DNA from: Polaribacter sp. HaHaR_3_91
Lineage (GTDB): Bacteria; Bacteroidota; Bacteroidia; Flavobacteriales; Flavobacteriaceae
Direction of reading: 5' to 3'
NCBI RefSeq assembly: GCF_019278525.1
Contig: NZ_CP058986.1
Span: 1,646,001 to 1,710,000 of the forward strand
Length of the DNA: 64,000 bases
A model generated the notes under the pieces. That model did no database searches. It was not told where the DNA came from and was given only the letters and a program-made list of their open reading frames with translations. The stretch's first letter is position 1. Each line of letters opens with the position of its first letter. Shown in pieces: positions 18,760 to 27,253 of this stretch. The position numbers were made by a program, and so were the translations under genes.

Positions 18760-18905
18760 TAGCCCTGATTAACTCCACTTTAAAATTTTTATTGAGTCGT
18801 TGAATGCTTTGCATTTGAAATGGCATCCTTTTTTCTGTCAGTTTGAGTGAATTTGCTTTTTTGCAAATTTGTATCGAGAACAGAAGAAAAAAGATATAAT
18901 GTAAA
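18760..18905. repeat. composite interspersed repeat (R2-related)
   Basis: Between hemH and hemJ. It includes TTGAAATGGCATCCTTTTT (18815-18833), the reverse complement of a 19-base run at 28713-28731, and a GTCAGTTTGAGTGA...TATCGAGAAC module containing the hairpin AATTTGC/GCAAATT. The latter module recalls the flavobacterial element seen at 24702. The remaining bases of the 18590-18928 gap show nothing else. Confidence 0.55.
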
Positions 18906-18928
18906 GCAGGAAATAGCTTCTTATAATT

Positions 18929-19945
18929 TTACTTGTTCTTCCAATCGTTAATCCATTTCACCATTACATCTACCCAATCGTCATTGTCATTCATACATGG
19001 TATGTGTTTGTAATCTTTACCACCAAACTTCATGAATTCGTCTTTACCTTCCATGGCAATTTCTTCTAAAGTTTCTAAACAATCTGCAACAAAAGCTGGT
19101 GTAACAACGGCTAATTTCTTTTTACCTTCACCTGGAAATTTCTCAATTTCGAAATCGGTATAAGGTTTTAACCAAGGGTCTTTTAATAAACGAGATTGAA
19201 AAGAATTGCTATACGTGCCTTCTTTTAAATTTAAGGTTTTCGCAATTTCTTTGGTTGTTTCAAAACATTGATGTCTGTAACATGTGTGATGTGCAACAGA
19301 GTTACGCTCGCAACAAGAACCATCTATTTTACAGTGGTTTTTGGTAACGTCTGATTTCATGATATGACGCTCTGGAATTCCATGGTAAGAAAATAAAATA
19401 TGATCGTAATCAAACCCTTCTAAATGATTGGCAATGTTATTACTCATTGCTTTTATATAATCAGGCTCGTTATAAAAGGCAGGTAAAACGTCTAATTTTA
19501 CTTGTGGGTATTTCTCAGCTAAAATTTCTTCAGCTTTTACAACAACTGTCTCGTAGGAAGACATTGCGTAATGAGGATATAATGGCGCTAAAAAAATTTC
19601 TGTAACCCCTTTATCAACCAATTCTTTAATCCCTTTTTCCATGGTCATAGAACCATAGCGCATTGCCAAGGCAACTGGTAGGTCTACTTTTTTAATCACT
19701 TTATCTGTAAATCTTTGAGATATTACCACTAACGGAGAACCTTCTTTCCACCAGATTTTCTTATAAGCGGCACCTGCTTTTTTTGGTCTTGTTTGTAGTA
19801 TAATTCCGTTAATTAGTAACCAACGTTTCCAATACGGAATGTCAATTACGCGTTCATCCATTAAAAATTCTCCTAAATAATTTTTAACGTCTTGTGTTTC
19901 TGTAGAGTCTGGTGATCCTAAATTGTTAAGTAATATTCCCTTCAT
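18929..19945 (-). CDS. hemH: ferrochelatase HemH with internal cysteine cluster
   Basis: A 338-aa enzyme that inserts Fe2+ into protoporphyrin IX. The active site FSYHGIPERH carries the catalytic His188, and PLYPHYAMSSYETV is a typical porphyrin-site strand. Five cysteines (205, 211, 212, 222, 227) fall within 23 residues in the middle of the chain, and none at the C-terminus. That arrangement matches the ferrochelatase class, described for Myxococcus, that holds a [2Fe-2S] cluster in an internal segment. The gene is downstream of a heptamer repeat array. Confidence 0.95.
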   Translation of the reverse strand: MKGILLNNLGSPDSTETQDVKNYLGEFLMDERVIDIPYWKRWLLINGIILQTRPKKAGAAYKKIWWKEGSPLVVISQRFTDKVIKKVDLPVALAMRYGSMTMEKGIKELVDKGVTEIFLAPLYPHYAMSSYETVVVKAEEILAEKYPQVKLDVLPAFYNEPDYIKAMSNNIANHLEGFDYDHILFSYHGIPERHIMKSDVTKNHCKIDGSCCERNSVAHHTCYRHQCFETTKEIAKTLNLKEGTYSNSFQSRLLKDPWLKPYTDFEIEKFPGEGKKKLAVVTPAFVADCLETLEEIAMEGKDEFMKFGGKDYKHIPCMNDNDDWVDVMVKWINDWKNK

Positions 19946-20018
19946 TTAAAAAAGTTTCAAAGTTTTAAAATTTCAAGTTTTTAGATTGAAAAAATAGACT
20001 TTTGTTATTTTATTTTTT

Positions 20019-20039
20019 ATTCTGAACTTGTTTCAGAAT
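20019..20039. repeat. short hairpin with repeat core GAACTTGTTTCAG
   Basis: ATTCTGAA (20019-20026), a 5-base loop and TTCAGAAT (20032-20039). The 13-base run GAACTTGTTTCAG at 20024-20036 also occurs at 49098-49110 and resembles a common flavobacterial intergenic element. Confidence 0.45.
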
Positions 20040-20050
20040 TTTATTTTTGC

Positions 20051-20169
20051 TTACTGCTTACTGCTTACTGCTTACTGCTTACTGCTTACTGCTTACTGCT
20101 TACTGCTTACTGCTTACTGCTTACTGCTTACTGCTTACTGCTTACTGCTTACTGCTTACTGCTTATTGC
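20051..20169. repeat. heptamer tandem repeat, (TTACTGC)16 plus one variant
   Basis: Sixteen uninterrupted copies of TTACTGC from 20051 to 20162, followed by TTATTGC to 20169. The array spans the last codons and stop of the SpoU/TrmH gene and extends toward hemH. It is a likely variable-number tandem repeat. Confidence 0.95.
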
Positions 20170-20664
20170 CAACTGATTTGTAACTTCATATAATGTAATC
20201 GCTAAACTATGTATTACATTCATACTAGAGTTTCTACCGTACATTGGTATTGCAATTGTTTCGTCCAGTAAATTTATGTTTTCAATTCCATTTCTTTCGC
20301 TCCCCAAAAGTAATACGATTTTTTCATAATTTTTAAAATTAAAATCTTGAATATCGATGCTTTTATCAGTAATTTCTATACCAATAATGGTGTTTCCTTC
20401 TTGCTTTAATTGCTGTATTAGCGCATCAAAATTGTTGTAAACGTCATGTTCAATTTGATTTACCGTATTTCTTGCCGTTTTTTTTACAATTCTATTTTCT
20501 GTAGAAGGTGAATTCTCGTGAAAATAAATTTTTTGCACTCCAAAACTTTCCGAAATTCTAAAACACATTCCTATGTTTTCAGGTGTTCTAATGGCATCGC
20601 AAACAATTGTTATCGGAAATTGTTTTTGATTGTTTTCTATATCGTAATGTGTTAATTGTTCCAA
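20149..20664 (-). CDS. SpoU/TrmH family RNA methyltransferase
   Basis: A 171-aa SPOUT (trefoil-knot) methyltransferase that would 2'-O-methylate tRNA or rRNA with SAM. The three knot motifs are visible: [27 protein letters not shown] and [14 protein letters not shown]. It lacks an N-terminal RNA-binding extension. The last residues (SSKQ) and the stop are encoded by the heptamer repeat, so the gene reads into the array. Its specific RNA target is not known. Confidence 0.88.
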   Translation of the reverse strand: MEQLTHYDIENNQKQFPITIVCDAIRTPENIGMCFRISESFGVQKIYFHENSPSTENRIVKKTARNTVNQIEHDVYNNFDALIQQLKQEGNTIIGIEITDKSIDIQDFNFKNYEKIVLLLGSERNGIENINLLDETIAIPMYGRNSSMNVIHSLAITLYEVTNQLAISSKQ

Positions 20665-20712
20665 ATTAATTTTGTTTCAAAGTTTTTTAAAAAGATGTAC
20701 TTTTATTTTTGC

Positions 20713-21597
20713 TTACTCTTTTAAGCTCATTACATACTTCTTAGGCGTTGTGCCAAATTTCTTTTTAAATGCTGCTATAAAATGGCTAGATGTACTATAA
20801 CCAACTTTTACACCAACTTCATTTACATTAAATTGATTGCTCTCTAACAATTTTCTAGCGTATTCCATTTTATAATCAAACAGAAAACTATAAACAGTAT
20901 CTCCGTAAATTTGTTTAAAACCTTCTTTTAATTTTTTTATGTTTAAACCAATTTCATTTGCTAGTTCTTGCAAACTTGGTGGTTCTGCCATTCTTGCAAT
21001 AATAATTTCTTTGGCTTTTCTAATTTTTAAAACATTCTGTTCATCTACTAAAAACGGACAAAACTCGCCTTCTGGATTTTCTTCTTTCTGAAAATGGATG
21101 CTTAACAATTCGTATACTTTACCTCTAACATATAAATCTCTAATAGAGTTATTTGTTTTAGAATTGATAATTTGTTGTAAAATAATAGAAACAGTTGGTT
21201 TTATTTCTGTGTCATCGTAATATTTCTTGTTACTGTTCTCATTACTTAAAAAAGGAATGTAACCAGATTCTTTAGAAAATAAGGAGTGAAATTTTTCGAT
21301 AGAAATTAACAATGAAACCAATGTTGTTTTTGGTTGAATCTCTAAATTGATGGGTAAAACTCCTTGCGGATTGTATAATAAAATTGCTCTATTGTCTAGA
21401 ACATCAAAAGAGTAGGTGCCATTATTAAATAAAAATTTAGATTTCCCTCTTAAACAAAAGTGAATTTGTATAAAGGCATTATTTATTTTCCTTTCAAAGT
21501 TTTCTACTTCTTTACTTTCGTTCTGAAAATGAAGCACATAAAACCCTTTTTCTAAAGTAATTTCTTCAAATGTACTTTCTCCGACATTTTTGAACAT
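20713..21597 (-). CDS. AraC family transcriptional regulator
   Basis: A 294-aa protein with a C-terminal double helix-turn-helix (about 195-290): PSLQELANEIGLNIKKLK then FNVNEVGVKVGYSTSSHF and the AraC signature FKKKFGTTPKKYV. The N-terminal 170 residues look like a cupin-type sensory domain. It is divergent from hemA with 204 bases between, a linkage seen in other flavobacteria, so regulation of heme or iron genes is a reasonable inference, not shown. Confidence 0.88.
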   Translation of the reverse strand: MFKNVGESTFEEITLEKGFYVLHFQNESKEVENFERKINNAFIQIHFCLRGKSKFLFNNGTYSFDVLDNRAILLYNPQGVLPINLEIQPKTTLVSLLISIEKFHSLFSKESGYIPFLSNENSNKKYYDDTEIKPTVSIILQQIINSKTNNSIRDLYVRGKVYELLSIHFQKEENPEGEFCPFLVDEQNVLKIRKAKEIIIARMAEPPSLQELANEIGLNIKKLKEGFKQIYGDTVYSFLFDYKMEYARKLLESNQFNVNEVGVKVGYSTSSHFIAAFKKKFGTTPKKYVMSLKE

Positions 21598-21628
21598 ATC
21601 TTATCTTTTTAGTTTCATTTTTTTTATT

Positions 21629-21641
21629 TAGAATCATTCTA
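21629..21641. promoter_or_regulatory. 13-bp palindrome TAGAAT-C-ATTCTA, candidate operator
   Basis: A perfect 6-1-6 palindrome lies 31 bases upstream of the AraC gene and about 160 bases upstream of hemA. It could serve the AraC regulator or an iron regulator; the sequence is the only evidence. Confidence 0.35.
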
Positions 21642-21775
21642 TATAAAAAGAAATAAAAACTCAATTACATAGCAAAAGTAATGCTTTTAGGGTGTTTTAT
21701 GGATAAAAATTAATTAAAAAACATATAACGATATAAATAGTCCTTTAAGCGACATTTTTTTCTAATTGAAGTTTA

Positions 21776-21783
21776 TACTTTTG
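21776..21783 (+). promoter_or_regulatory. -7 element of the heme operon
   Basis: TACTTTTG matches TAnnTTTG, 18 bases before the hemA start. No TTG is found at the usual -33 distance, which would fit a promoter that depends on an activator. Confidence 0.45.
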
Positions 21784-21801
21784 TCCAACTTTTAGAATAA
21801 T

Positions 21802-23037
21802 ATGCAAGAGCACAGGCAAGAGCACTTTTATAATATTGGCGTTAGTTACAAAAAAGCGGATGCTAACACACGTGGAAAATTTTCTTTATCAAAAGAAAAT
21901 CAAGTTTCGTTGTTAAAACTTTCAAAAGAGAGAGGGTATAAAGGGGTCTTTATTATCTCTACCTGCAACAGAACAGAAATAAGCGGTTTTGCAGAAAGAC
22001 CATGTCAATTAATAGAATTGTTGTGTGAGTTTTCTGAAGGAACCATCCAGGAGTTCTCTAAAGTTTCTAATGTTTATAAAAACCAAGAAGCAATACATCA
22101 GTTATTTAGAATTGGTACCGGTTTAGAGAGTCAGATTTTAGGAGATTACGAAATTGTAGGGCAATTAAGACAGTCTTATAAAGTAGCAAAATCTTTAAAA
22201 ACGACCAATGCGTATTCAGAAAGGTTAATTAACTCTGTATTGCAAGCAAGTAAAAGAGTTAAAAATGAAACAAGGTTAAGCTCTGGAACAACATCTGTTT
22301 CTTATGCTGCTATTCAATATCTTATTAAACATTTACCAGATTATAATTCTAAAAATATTTTAGTTTTTGGTTTAGGTAAAATGGGGAAATACACTTGTAA
22401 AAACCTAGCAGAATACACGCAAAATAAATCTGTTTGTCTAATTAATAGAACGGAAGAGAAAACAACAGAATTTGTAAAAGAACATGCTACTATTAGAAAA
22501 TCAGTAATAGAAAACTTATCTGATGAAATAGAAAAAGCAGATGTTTTAATTGTTTCTACAGGAGCAGATAAACCTACCATTACAAAAGAACTTATTGCTA
22601 AGAATAAAGATTTATTAATTTTAGATTTATCAATGCCAGAAAATGTGGCAAAAGATGTAACTGACTTTAATGGAGTTACTTTAGTAAATATAGATGAGCT
22701 TTCTAAAATTACTGATGAAACTCTAGCGGTTCGTCAACAAGAAGTACCGTATGCAGAAGCTATTATAGAGACTCACAAAGCAGAATTTAATGAATGGCTA
22801 AACCATAGAAGATTTACGCCTGCAATTGCAGCTTTAAAGAAATCATTAGAAAATATTACAAACGACGAAATTAATTTTCAGAAGAAAAAAATTGCTGGTT
22901 TTGATGAAAGTCAGGCAGAAATCTTAACTTCACGTTTTATACAGAAAATAACCACCCAATTTGTGAAACATTTAAAAGATGAAGAAACATCTGTTACACA
23001 AAGCCTACAAGTAATTAATAAGGTTTTTAAATCTTAA
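21802..23037 (+). CDS. hemA: glutamyl-tRNA reductase HemA
   Basis: A 411-aa NADPH-dependent enzyme for the first committed step of the C5 tetrapyrrole pathway, reducing glutamyl-tRNA to glutamate-1-semialdehyde. The nucleophile is Cys55 in STCNRTEI; ESQILGDYEIVGQLRQSY and the Rossmann stretch ILVFGLGKMGKYTCKNL are characteristic. The C-terminal dimerisation helix is complete. It heads an operon of heme genes and is preceded by a TAnnTTTG element. Confidence 0.97.
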   Translation: MQEHRQEHFYNIGVSYKKADANTRGKFSLSKENQVSLLKLSKERGYKGVFIISTCNRTEISGFAERPCQLIELLCEFSEGTIQEFSKVSNVYKNQEAIHQLFRIGTGLESQILGDYEIVGQLRQSYKVAKSLKTTNAYSERLINSVLQASKRVKNETRLSSGTTSVSYAAIQYLIKHLPDYNSKNILVFGLGKMGKYTCKNLAEYTQNKSVCLINRTEEKTTEFVKEHATIRKSVIENLSDEIEKADVLIVSTGADKPTITKELIAKNKDLLILDLSMPENVAKDVTDFNGVTLVNIDELSKITDETLAVRQQEVPYAEAIIETHKAEFNEWLNHRRFTPAIAALKKSLENITNDEINFQKKKIAGFDESQAEILTSRFIQKITTQFVKHLKDEETSVTQSLQVINKVFKS

Positions 23038-23047
23038 CCACAATACC

Positions 23048-24640
23048 ATGCAGAAAATAATAAAAATAGGAACTCGCGATAGCCAATTAGCGCTTTGGCA
23101 AGCTAATAAAGTGCGCAAAGAATTAAAGGAGTTGGGCTATGAGTCTGAGATAGTACCTATAAAATCTTTTGGCGATATTGTTTTAGATAAACCTTTATAT
23201 GAATTAGGAATAACAGGTGTCTTTACTAAGAATTTAGATGTTGCTATGTTAAATGGCGATATTGATATTGCTGTACACTCTTTAAAAGATGTGCCTACTG
23301 TTTTACCTCAGGGTATTATACAAGCTGCTGTTTTAAAGCGTGCAGATTATATAGATGTATTGGTTTTAAAAGATAACGAAGAGTTTTTTGGACAACCAGA
23401 TGGTGTTATTGCAACGGGTAGTATCCGTAGAAAAGCAATGTGGTTAGATCGTTACCCAACTCATAAAGTAGAAGGAATACGTGGTAATGTAAACACACGT
23501 TTAGAAAAATTAGAGAATAGTGAAACTTGGAACGGAGCAATATTTGCTGCTGCAGGTTTAGAAAGATTAGGCTTAAGAGATGCAGAAGCAATTCCGTTAA
23601 CATGGATGGTTCCTGCGCCAGCGCAAGGAGCAATTATGGTTGCTTGTTTAGAAAAAGATGATTTTGTAAGAGATGCTTGTGAGCAAATAAATCATTACGA
23701 AACAAAGGTTTGTGTTGGTATAGAAAGAGAATTTTTAAACCTTTTAGAAGGTGGTTGTACTGCACCAATTGGAGCTTTGGCTTATATTGATGCAAGAACC
23801 GAAGAAGTAGTTTTTAAAGGAGTTTTATTAAAAAAAGACGGTACTAAAAAAATTACAGTTACTAAAAATGCAAAAATGGGAAGCCATCGTTATTTGGCTA
23901 AAGATTGCGCAGATTATGTAATTAATAAAGGAGGAAAAGAGTTAATGGCAGAAGACGCAGAAGATGCTGTTGAAACATTACAAAATATATTTTCTACAAA
24001 GAAACTTTCTGAGCTTCAAAAAGAAATAGTATCTGAAACCATTGGCGTAAAAGATAGCGATTTTATTAAAATCCGTTTTAATCGAATTCCTGCTAAGGTG
24101 ATGAAAAACGAAATAGAAAACGTTATTATCACAAGTCAGAATGGAGTAGAAGCACTTTTAAATTCTTTCACAAGAGAAGAAATGAATTTTAAGAACATTT
24201 ACTGTGTAGGTAGAAGAACTAAAAAACTAATTGAAAACAGAATAGGTAAAGTTGCGCACGCTGCAAAAAATGCTAAGAAATTAGCGGAATATTTAGCAGA
24301 AGAATTGGATACTAAAAAAGTAACCTATTTTTGTAGTAATCTAAGGTTAGATATTTTACCAGCTTCTTTAAAAGCTGAAGGAATACAAGTAACGGAAGTA
24401 GAGGCTTACAAGACTATGTTAAGTTCAGAAAAAATTGATGATGAAGTTTCTGGAGTTTTGTTTTACAGTCCATCAGGAATTGAAAGTTATTTAGAAGAAA
24501 ACAACCCAGATAGAGTTGCTTTTTGTATTGGAGAAACGACAGCGGTAGAAGCAAGAAAATATTTTGAAAAAGTAGAAGTAGCAAACATGCCAAGTGTAGA
24601 CAGCCTTTTAGAATTGGTGAACTTGTATTATTCAAGATAG
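23048..24640 (+). CDS. hemCD: fused hydroxymethylbilane synthase / uroporphyrinogen-III synthase
   Basis: A 530-aa fusion. Residues 1 to about 305 are HemC: IGTRDSQLALWQA, AVHSLKDVPT (76-84), GSIRRKAMW and the dipyrromethane-binding Cys237 in LEGGCTAPIG. Residues from about 325 onward are HemD: VIITSQNGVEALL, YFCSNLRLDILPASL and FYSPSGIESYL. The bifunctional enzyme would build hydroxymethylbilane and close it to uroporphyrinogen III, so the unstable linear tetrapyrrole need not leave the protein. It starts 10 bases after hemA. Confidence 0.93.
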   Translation: MQKIIKIGTRDSQLALWQANKVRKELKELGYESEIVPIKSFGDIVLDKPLYELGITGVFTKNLDVAMLNGDIDIAVHSLKDVPTVLPQGIIQAAVLKRADYIDVLVLKDNEEFFGQPDGVIATGSIRRKAMWLDRYPTHKVEGIRGNVNTRLEKLENSETWNGAIFAAAGLERLGLRDAEAIPLTWMVPAPAQGAIMVACLEKDDFVRDACEQINHYETKVCVGIEREFLNLLEGGCTAPIGALAYIDARTEEVVFKGVLLKKDGTKKITVTKNAKMGSHRYLAKDCADYVINKGGKELMAEDAEDAVETLQNIFSTKKLSELQKEIVSETIGVKDSDFIKIRFNRIPAKVMKNEIENVIITSQNGVEALLNSFTREEMNFKNIYCVGRRTKKLIENRIGKVAHAAKNAKKLAEYLAEELDTKKVTYFCSNLRLDILPASLKAEGIQVTEVEAYKTMLSSEKIDDEVSGVLFYSPSGIESYLEENNPDRVAFCIGETTAVEARKYFEKVEVANMPSVDSLLELVNLYYSR

Positions 24641-24701
24641 AGACGTATTTCCTATAAAGGATCTAATTTTACAGGTATTAAAAATAATAAAGAATGTCTC
24701 C

Positions 24702-24750
24702 TCGAGCGCAGTCGAGAGGTTTTTATAAATTAGGTCTCGACTGCGCTCGA
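24702..24750. repeat. interspersed inverted repeat, TCGAGCGCAGTCGAGA arms
   Basis: Perfect 16-base arms at 24702-24717 and 24735-24750 with a 17-base loop, in the hemCD-hemB gap. The arms are GC-rich against the local background, typical of a REP-like element in flavobacterial genomes. In the operon RNA it would form a strong hairpin. Confidence 0.8.
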
Positions 24751-24769
24751 CCTGACATAAGTAAAAGTT

Positions 24770-25735
24770 ATGTTTAGAACTCGTAGATTAAGAAAAACAG
24801 AAGGAATTAGAAGATTAGTTAGAGAAACTAAAGTATCTGTAGACGATTTTATTTATCCACTTTTTATTGAAGAAGGAGAAAATATAGAAACTGAAATTGT
24901 TTCTATGCCAGGGATCAAACGTTTTTCTTTAGATAGAATTTCTAAAGAATTAGATGAGGTGGTCGAATTAAATATTCCTGCCGTTTTATTATTCGGAATT
25001 CCATCAACAAAAGATGATGAAGGAACAGAAACTTGGAATGATAACGGAATTATGCAACAAGCAATTCGTTTTATCAAGAAAAACTACCCAAGTTTATATG
25101 TAATTACAGACGTTTGTTTTTGTGAATATACTTCTCACGGTCATTGCGGAATTATACACGACAATGATGTAGATAATGATGCTACGTTAGTAAATATTGC
25201 AAAACAAGTTATTTCGCATGCAAAAGCAGGTGTAGATATGGTTGCGCCATCGGGAATGATGGACGGAACGATTGATATGATTCGTCAGTCTTTAGACAAT
25301 ACAGGTTTTGTAGATTTACCAATTATGGCGTATGCTGTAAAATATTCATCCGCTTTTTACGGTCCTTTTAGAGATGCTGCAGATTCTGCTCCTACTTTTG
25401 GAGACCGAAGAACTTATCAAATGGATCCTGCAAATAGAGACGAAGGAATGCGAGAAGCAACTTTTGATGATCAAGAAGGAGCTGATATTTTAATGGTAAA
25501 ACCAGCATTGTCTTATTTAGATATTATTAGAGATTTAAAAAATAATTTCGATCGTCCGATTGCATGTTACAATGTAAGCGGAGAGTATGCAATGGTAAAA
25601 GCTGCTGCAGAAAAAGGTTGGATTGATGGCGAAAAAGTAATGATGGAAAGCTTACTGTCTATGAAGAGAGCTGGAGCAGATATTATTATTACGTATTTTG
25701 CAAAAGAAGCAGCTAAGGTATTGTTGAAGAAATAA
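24770..25735 (+). CDS. hemB: porphobilinogen synthase HemB (zinc type)
   Basis: A 321-aa enzyme condensing two 5-aminolevulinate molecules. The zinc-site motif [14 protein letters not shown] supplies Cys116, Cys118 and Cys126, so this is the Zn-dependent type. The two active-site lysines are Lys191 ([18 protein letters not shown]) and the Schiff-base Lys244 ([10 protein letters not shown]). Full length, in the hem operon after the 24702 hairpin. Confidence 0.97.
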   Translation: MFRTRRLRKTEGIRRLVRETKVSVDDFIYPLFIEEGENIETEIVSMPGIKRFSLDRISKELDEVVELNIPAVLLFGIPSTKDDEGTETWNDNGIMQQAIRFIKKNYPSLYVITDVCFCEYTSHGHCGIIHDNDVDNDATLVNIAKQVISHAKAGVDMVAPSGMMDGTIDMIRQSLDNTGFVDLPIMAYAVKYSSAFYGPFRDAADSAPTFGDRRTYQMDPANRDEGMREATFDDQEGADILMVKPALSYLDIIRDLKNNFDRPIACYNVSGEYAMVKAAAEKGWIDGEKVMMESLLSMKRAGADIIITYFAKEAAKVLLKK

Positions 25736-25811
25736 CGTCATTACGAGGAAGAATGACGAAGTAATCTCTTAAATTAATAAGTGTAGATTACTTCACTACG
25801 TTCGCAATGAC
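25736..25811. repeat. R1 interspersed hairpin repeat, copy 1
   Basis: Begins CGTCATTACGAGGAAGAATG and ends CTACGTTCGCAATGAC. Inner arms GAAGTAATCT/AGATTACTTC pair over 10 bases, outer arms GTCATTacGA/TTCGcAATGAC imperfectly. It fills the hemB-hemL gap. The first 33 and last 20 bases are identical to copy 2. Confidence 0.85.
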
Positions 25812-25826
25812 AGAAAAACAAAAGAA

Positions 25827-27116
25827 ATGAATTTCAAGAAATCAGAAAAATTATATAAAAAAGGATTAAAAAATCTAGTAGGAGCTGTAAACTCTCCTGT
25901 AAGAGCCTTTTCATCAGTTGGAGGGAATCCGTTGTTTATCAAAAAAGCAAAAGGGACTAAAATTACCGATGTAGATGGTAATAAATATATAGATTTAGTG
26001 CTTTCTTACGGACCAATGATTTTAGGTCATAGACATAAAAAAGTGCAAAAAGCTGTTGAAAAAGCATTACAAAAGGGATATTCTTTTGGTGCATCAACAG
26101 AAAATGAAATAAAATTAGCAAAAATTGTTTGCGACGCTTTCCCAGGAATGGACAAAGTTCGTTTTGTAAACTCTGGTACAGAAGCTGTTTTAAGCGGAAT
26201 CCGTTTGGCAAGAGCATTTACCGGAAAAGATAAAATTATAAAATTTGCAGGTTGTTACCATGGGCATCAAGATGCATTATTAGTAGCGGCAGGTTCTGGT
26301 TTGGCAACATTAAGTTTACCAGGTTCTAAAGGTGTTCCTGAAGGCGCTGTAAAAAACACATTAATTTCTAATTATAACGATTTAGATAGTGTAAAAAAAC
26401 ACTTTGAAAATGATGACAATATTGCTGGTGTAATTATAGAACCAATTGCTGGTAATATGGGGGTTGTAATTCCTGAAAATAATTTCTTAGTAGAATTAAA
26501 AGCGTATTTAGAAACAAAAGGAGCGTTATTAATTGTTGATGAAGTAATGACAGGTTTCCGTTCTAAGTTTGGTGGAGCGCAAGAATTACTAGGTGTAGAA
26601 GCAGATATTACCTGTTTAGGTAAGGTTATTGGTGGAGGTTTCCCCGTTGGAGCTTACGGAGCAAGAGAAGAAATTATGCAAGAAGTTGCGCCTTTAGGTG
26701 GAATGTATCAAGCAGGAACGTTAAGTGGAAACCCAATTGCAATGGCAGGAGGAATCGCTACTTTAACGGAACTGAAAAAGCAAAATCCGTATAAAAAATT
26801 CGAGGAAACTGGTAGTATTTTAGAGGTGATTTTATTAGAAACTGCTAAGAAATACAATGTTGCTTTAACTGTAAATAGGTTTGGTTCTATGTTAAATCCT
26901 TTCTTTGTAAATAGTGAAGTTACTAATTTTGTAGAAGCACAGTTGTCAGATACTAAAAAGTTTGCTGTGTTTTTCTGGGAAATGATTAGAAACGGAGTTT
27001 TCTTACCTCCAAGTCAGTTTGAAGCATGGTTTTTATCATCAGCATTATCAGATAAGGATATAAAGAAAATAGCAGAAGCGATTGATAAGGGAATGTTAGC
27101 TGTTTCAAAAATGTAA
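25827..27116 (+). CDS. hemL: glutamate-1-semialdehyde 2,1-aminomutase HemL
   Basis: A 429-aa PLP enzyme converting glutamate-1-semialdehyde to 5-aminolevulinate. The PLP Lys266 lies in CLGKVIGGGFPVGAYG, with VDEVMTGFR as the Asp-containing cofactor strand and VNSPVRAFSSVGG at the N-terminus. Full length. It follows repeat copy 1 in the hem operon and precedes repeat copy 2. Confidence 0.96.
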   Translation: MNFKKSEKLYKKGLKNLVGAVNSPVRAFSSVGGNPLFIKKAKGTKITDVDGNKYIDLVLSYGPMILGHRHKKVQKAVEKALQKGYSFGASTENEIKLAKIVCDAFPGMDKVRFVNSGTEAVLSGIRLARAFTGKDKIIKFAGCYHGHQDALLVAAGSGLATLSLPGSKGVPEGAVKNTLISNYNDLDSVKKHFENDDNIAGVIIEPIAGNMGVVIPENNFLVELKAYLETKGALLIVDEVMTGFRSKFGGAQELLGVEADITCLGKVIGGGFPVGAYGAREEIMQEVAPLGGMYQAGTLSGNPIAMAGGIATLTELKKQNPYKKFEETGSILEVILLETAKKYNVALTVNRFGSMLNPFFVNSEVTNFVEAQLSDTKKFAVFFWEMIRNGVFLPPSQFEAWFLSSALSDKDIKKIAEAIDKGMLAVSKM

Positions 27117-27126
27117 ATATATAAAT

Positions 27127-27200
27127 CGTCATTACGAGGAAGAATGACGAAGTAATCTCCGTATGAATTAGCAGATTGCTTCACTACGTTCGCAATGACG
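27127..27200. repeat. R1 interspersed hairpin repeat, copy 2
   Basis: Same ends as copy 1 with a different 20-base centre, in the hemL-hemE gap. The inner arms pair as in copy 1 with one changed base. Confidence 0.85.
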
Positions 27201-27220
27201 TTCAATAATCATAAATAGCT

Positions 27221-27248
27221 AATAGCCAAAAGCTAATAGCCAAAAGCT
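27221..27248. repeat. two tandem copies of AATAGCCAAAAGCT
   Basis: Two perfect 14-base copies just before the hemE start at 27254, with a partial copy (AATAGCT) upstream. It may be a slippage product; no function is evident. Confidence 0.8.
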
Positions 27249-27253
27249 AAAAA

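Noticed and set aside
20051..20169. CRISPR-like repeat array
   Set aside because: Units are 7 bases long, directly adjacent and without spacers, and no cas genes are present. It is a simple tandem repeat.
21598..21801. Riboswitch or T-box upstream of hemA
   Set aside because: The predicted leader is only about 12 bases, too short for a structured RNA.
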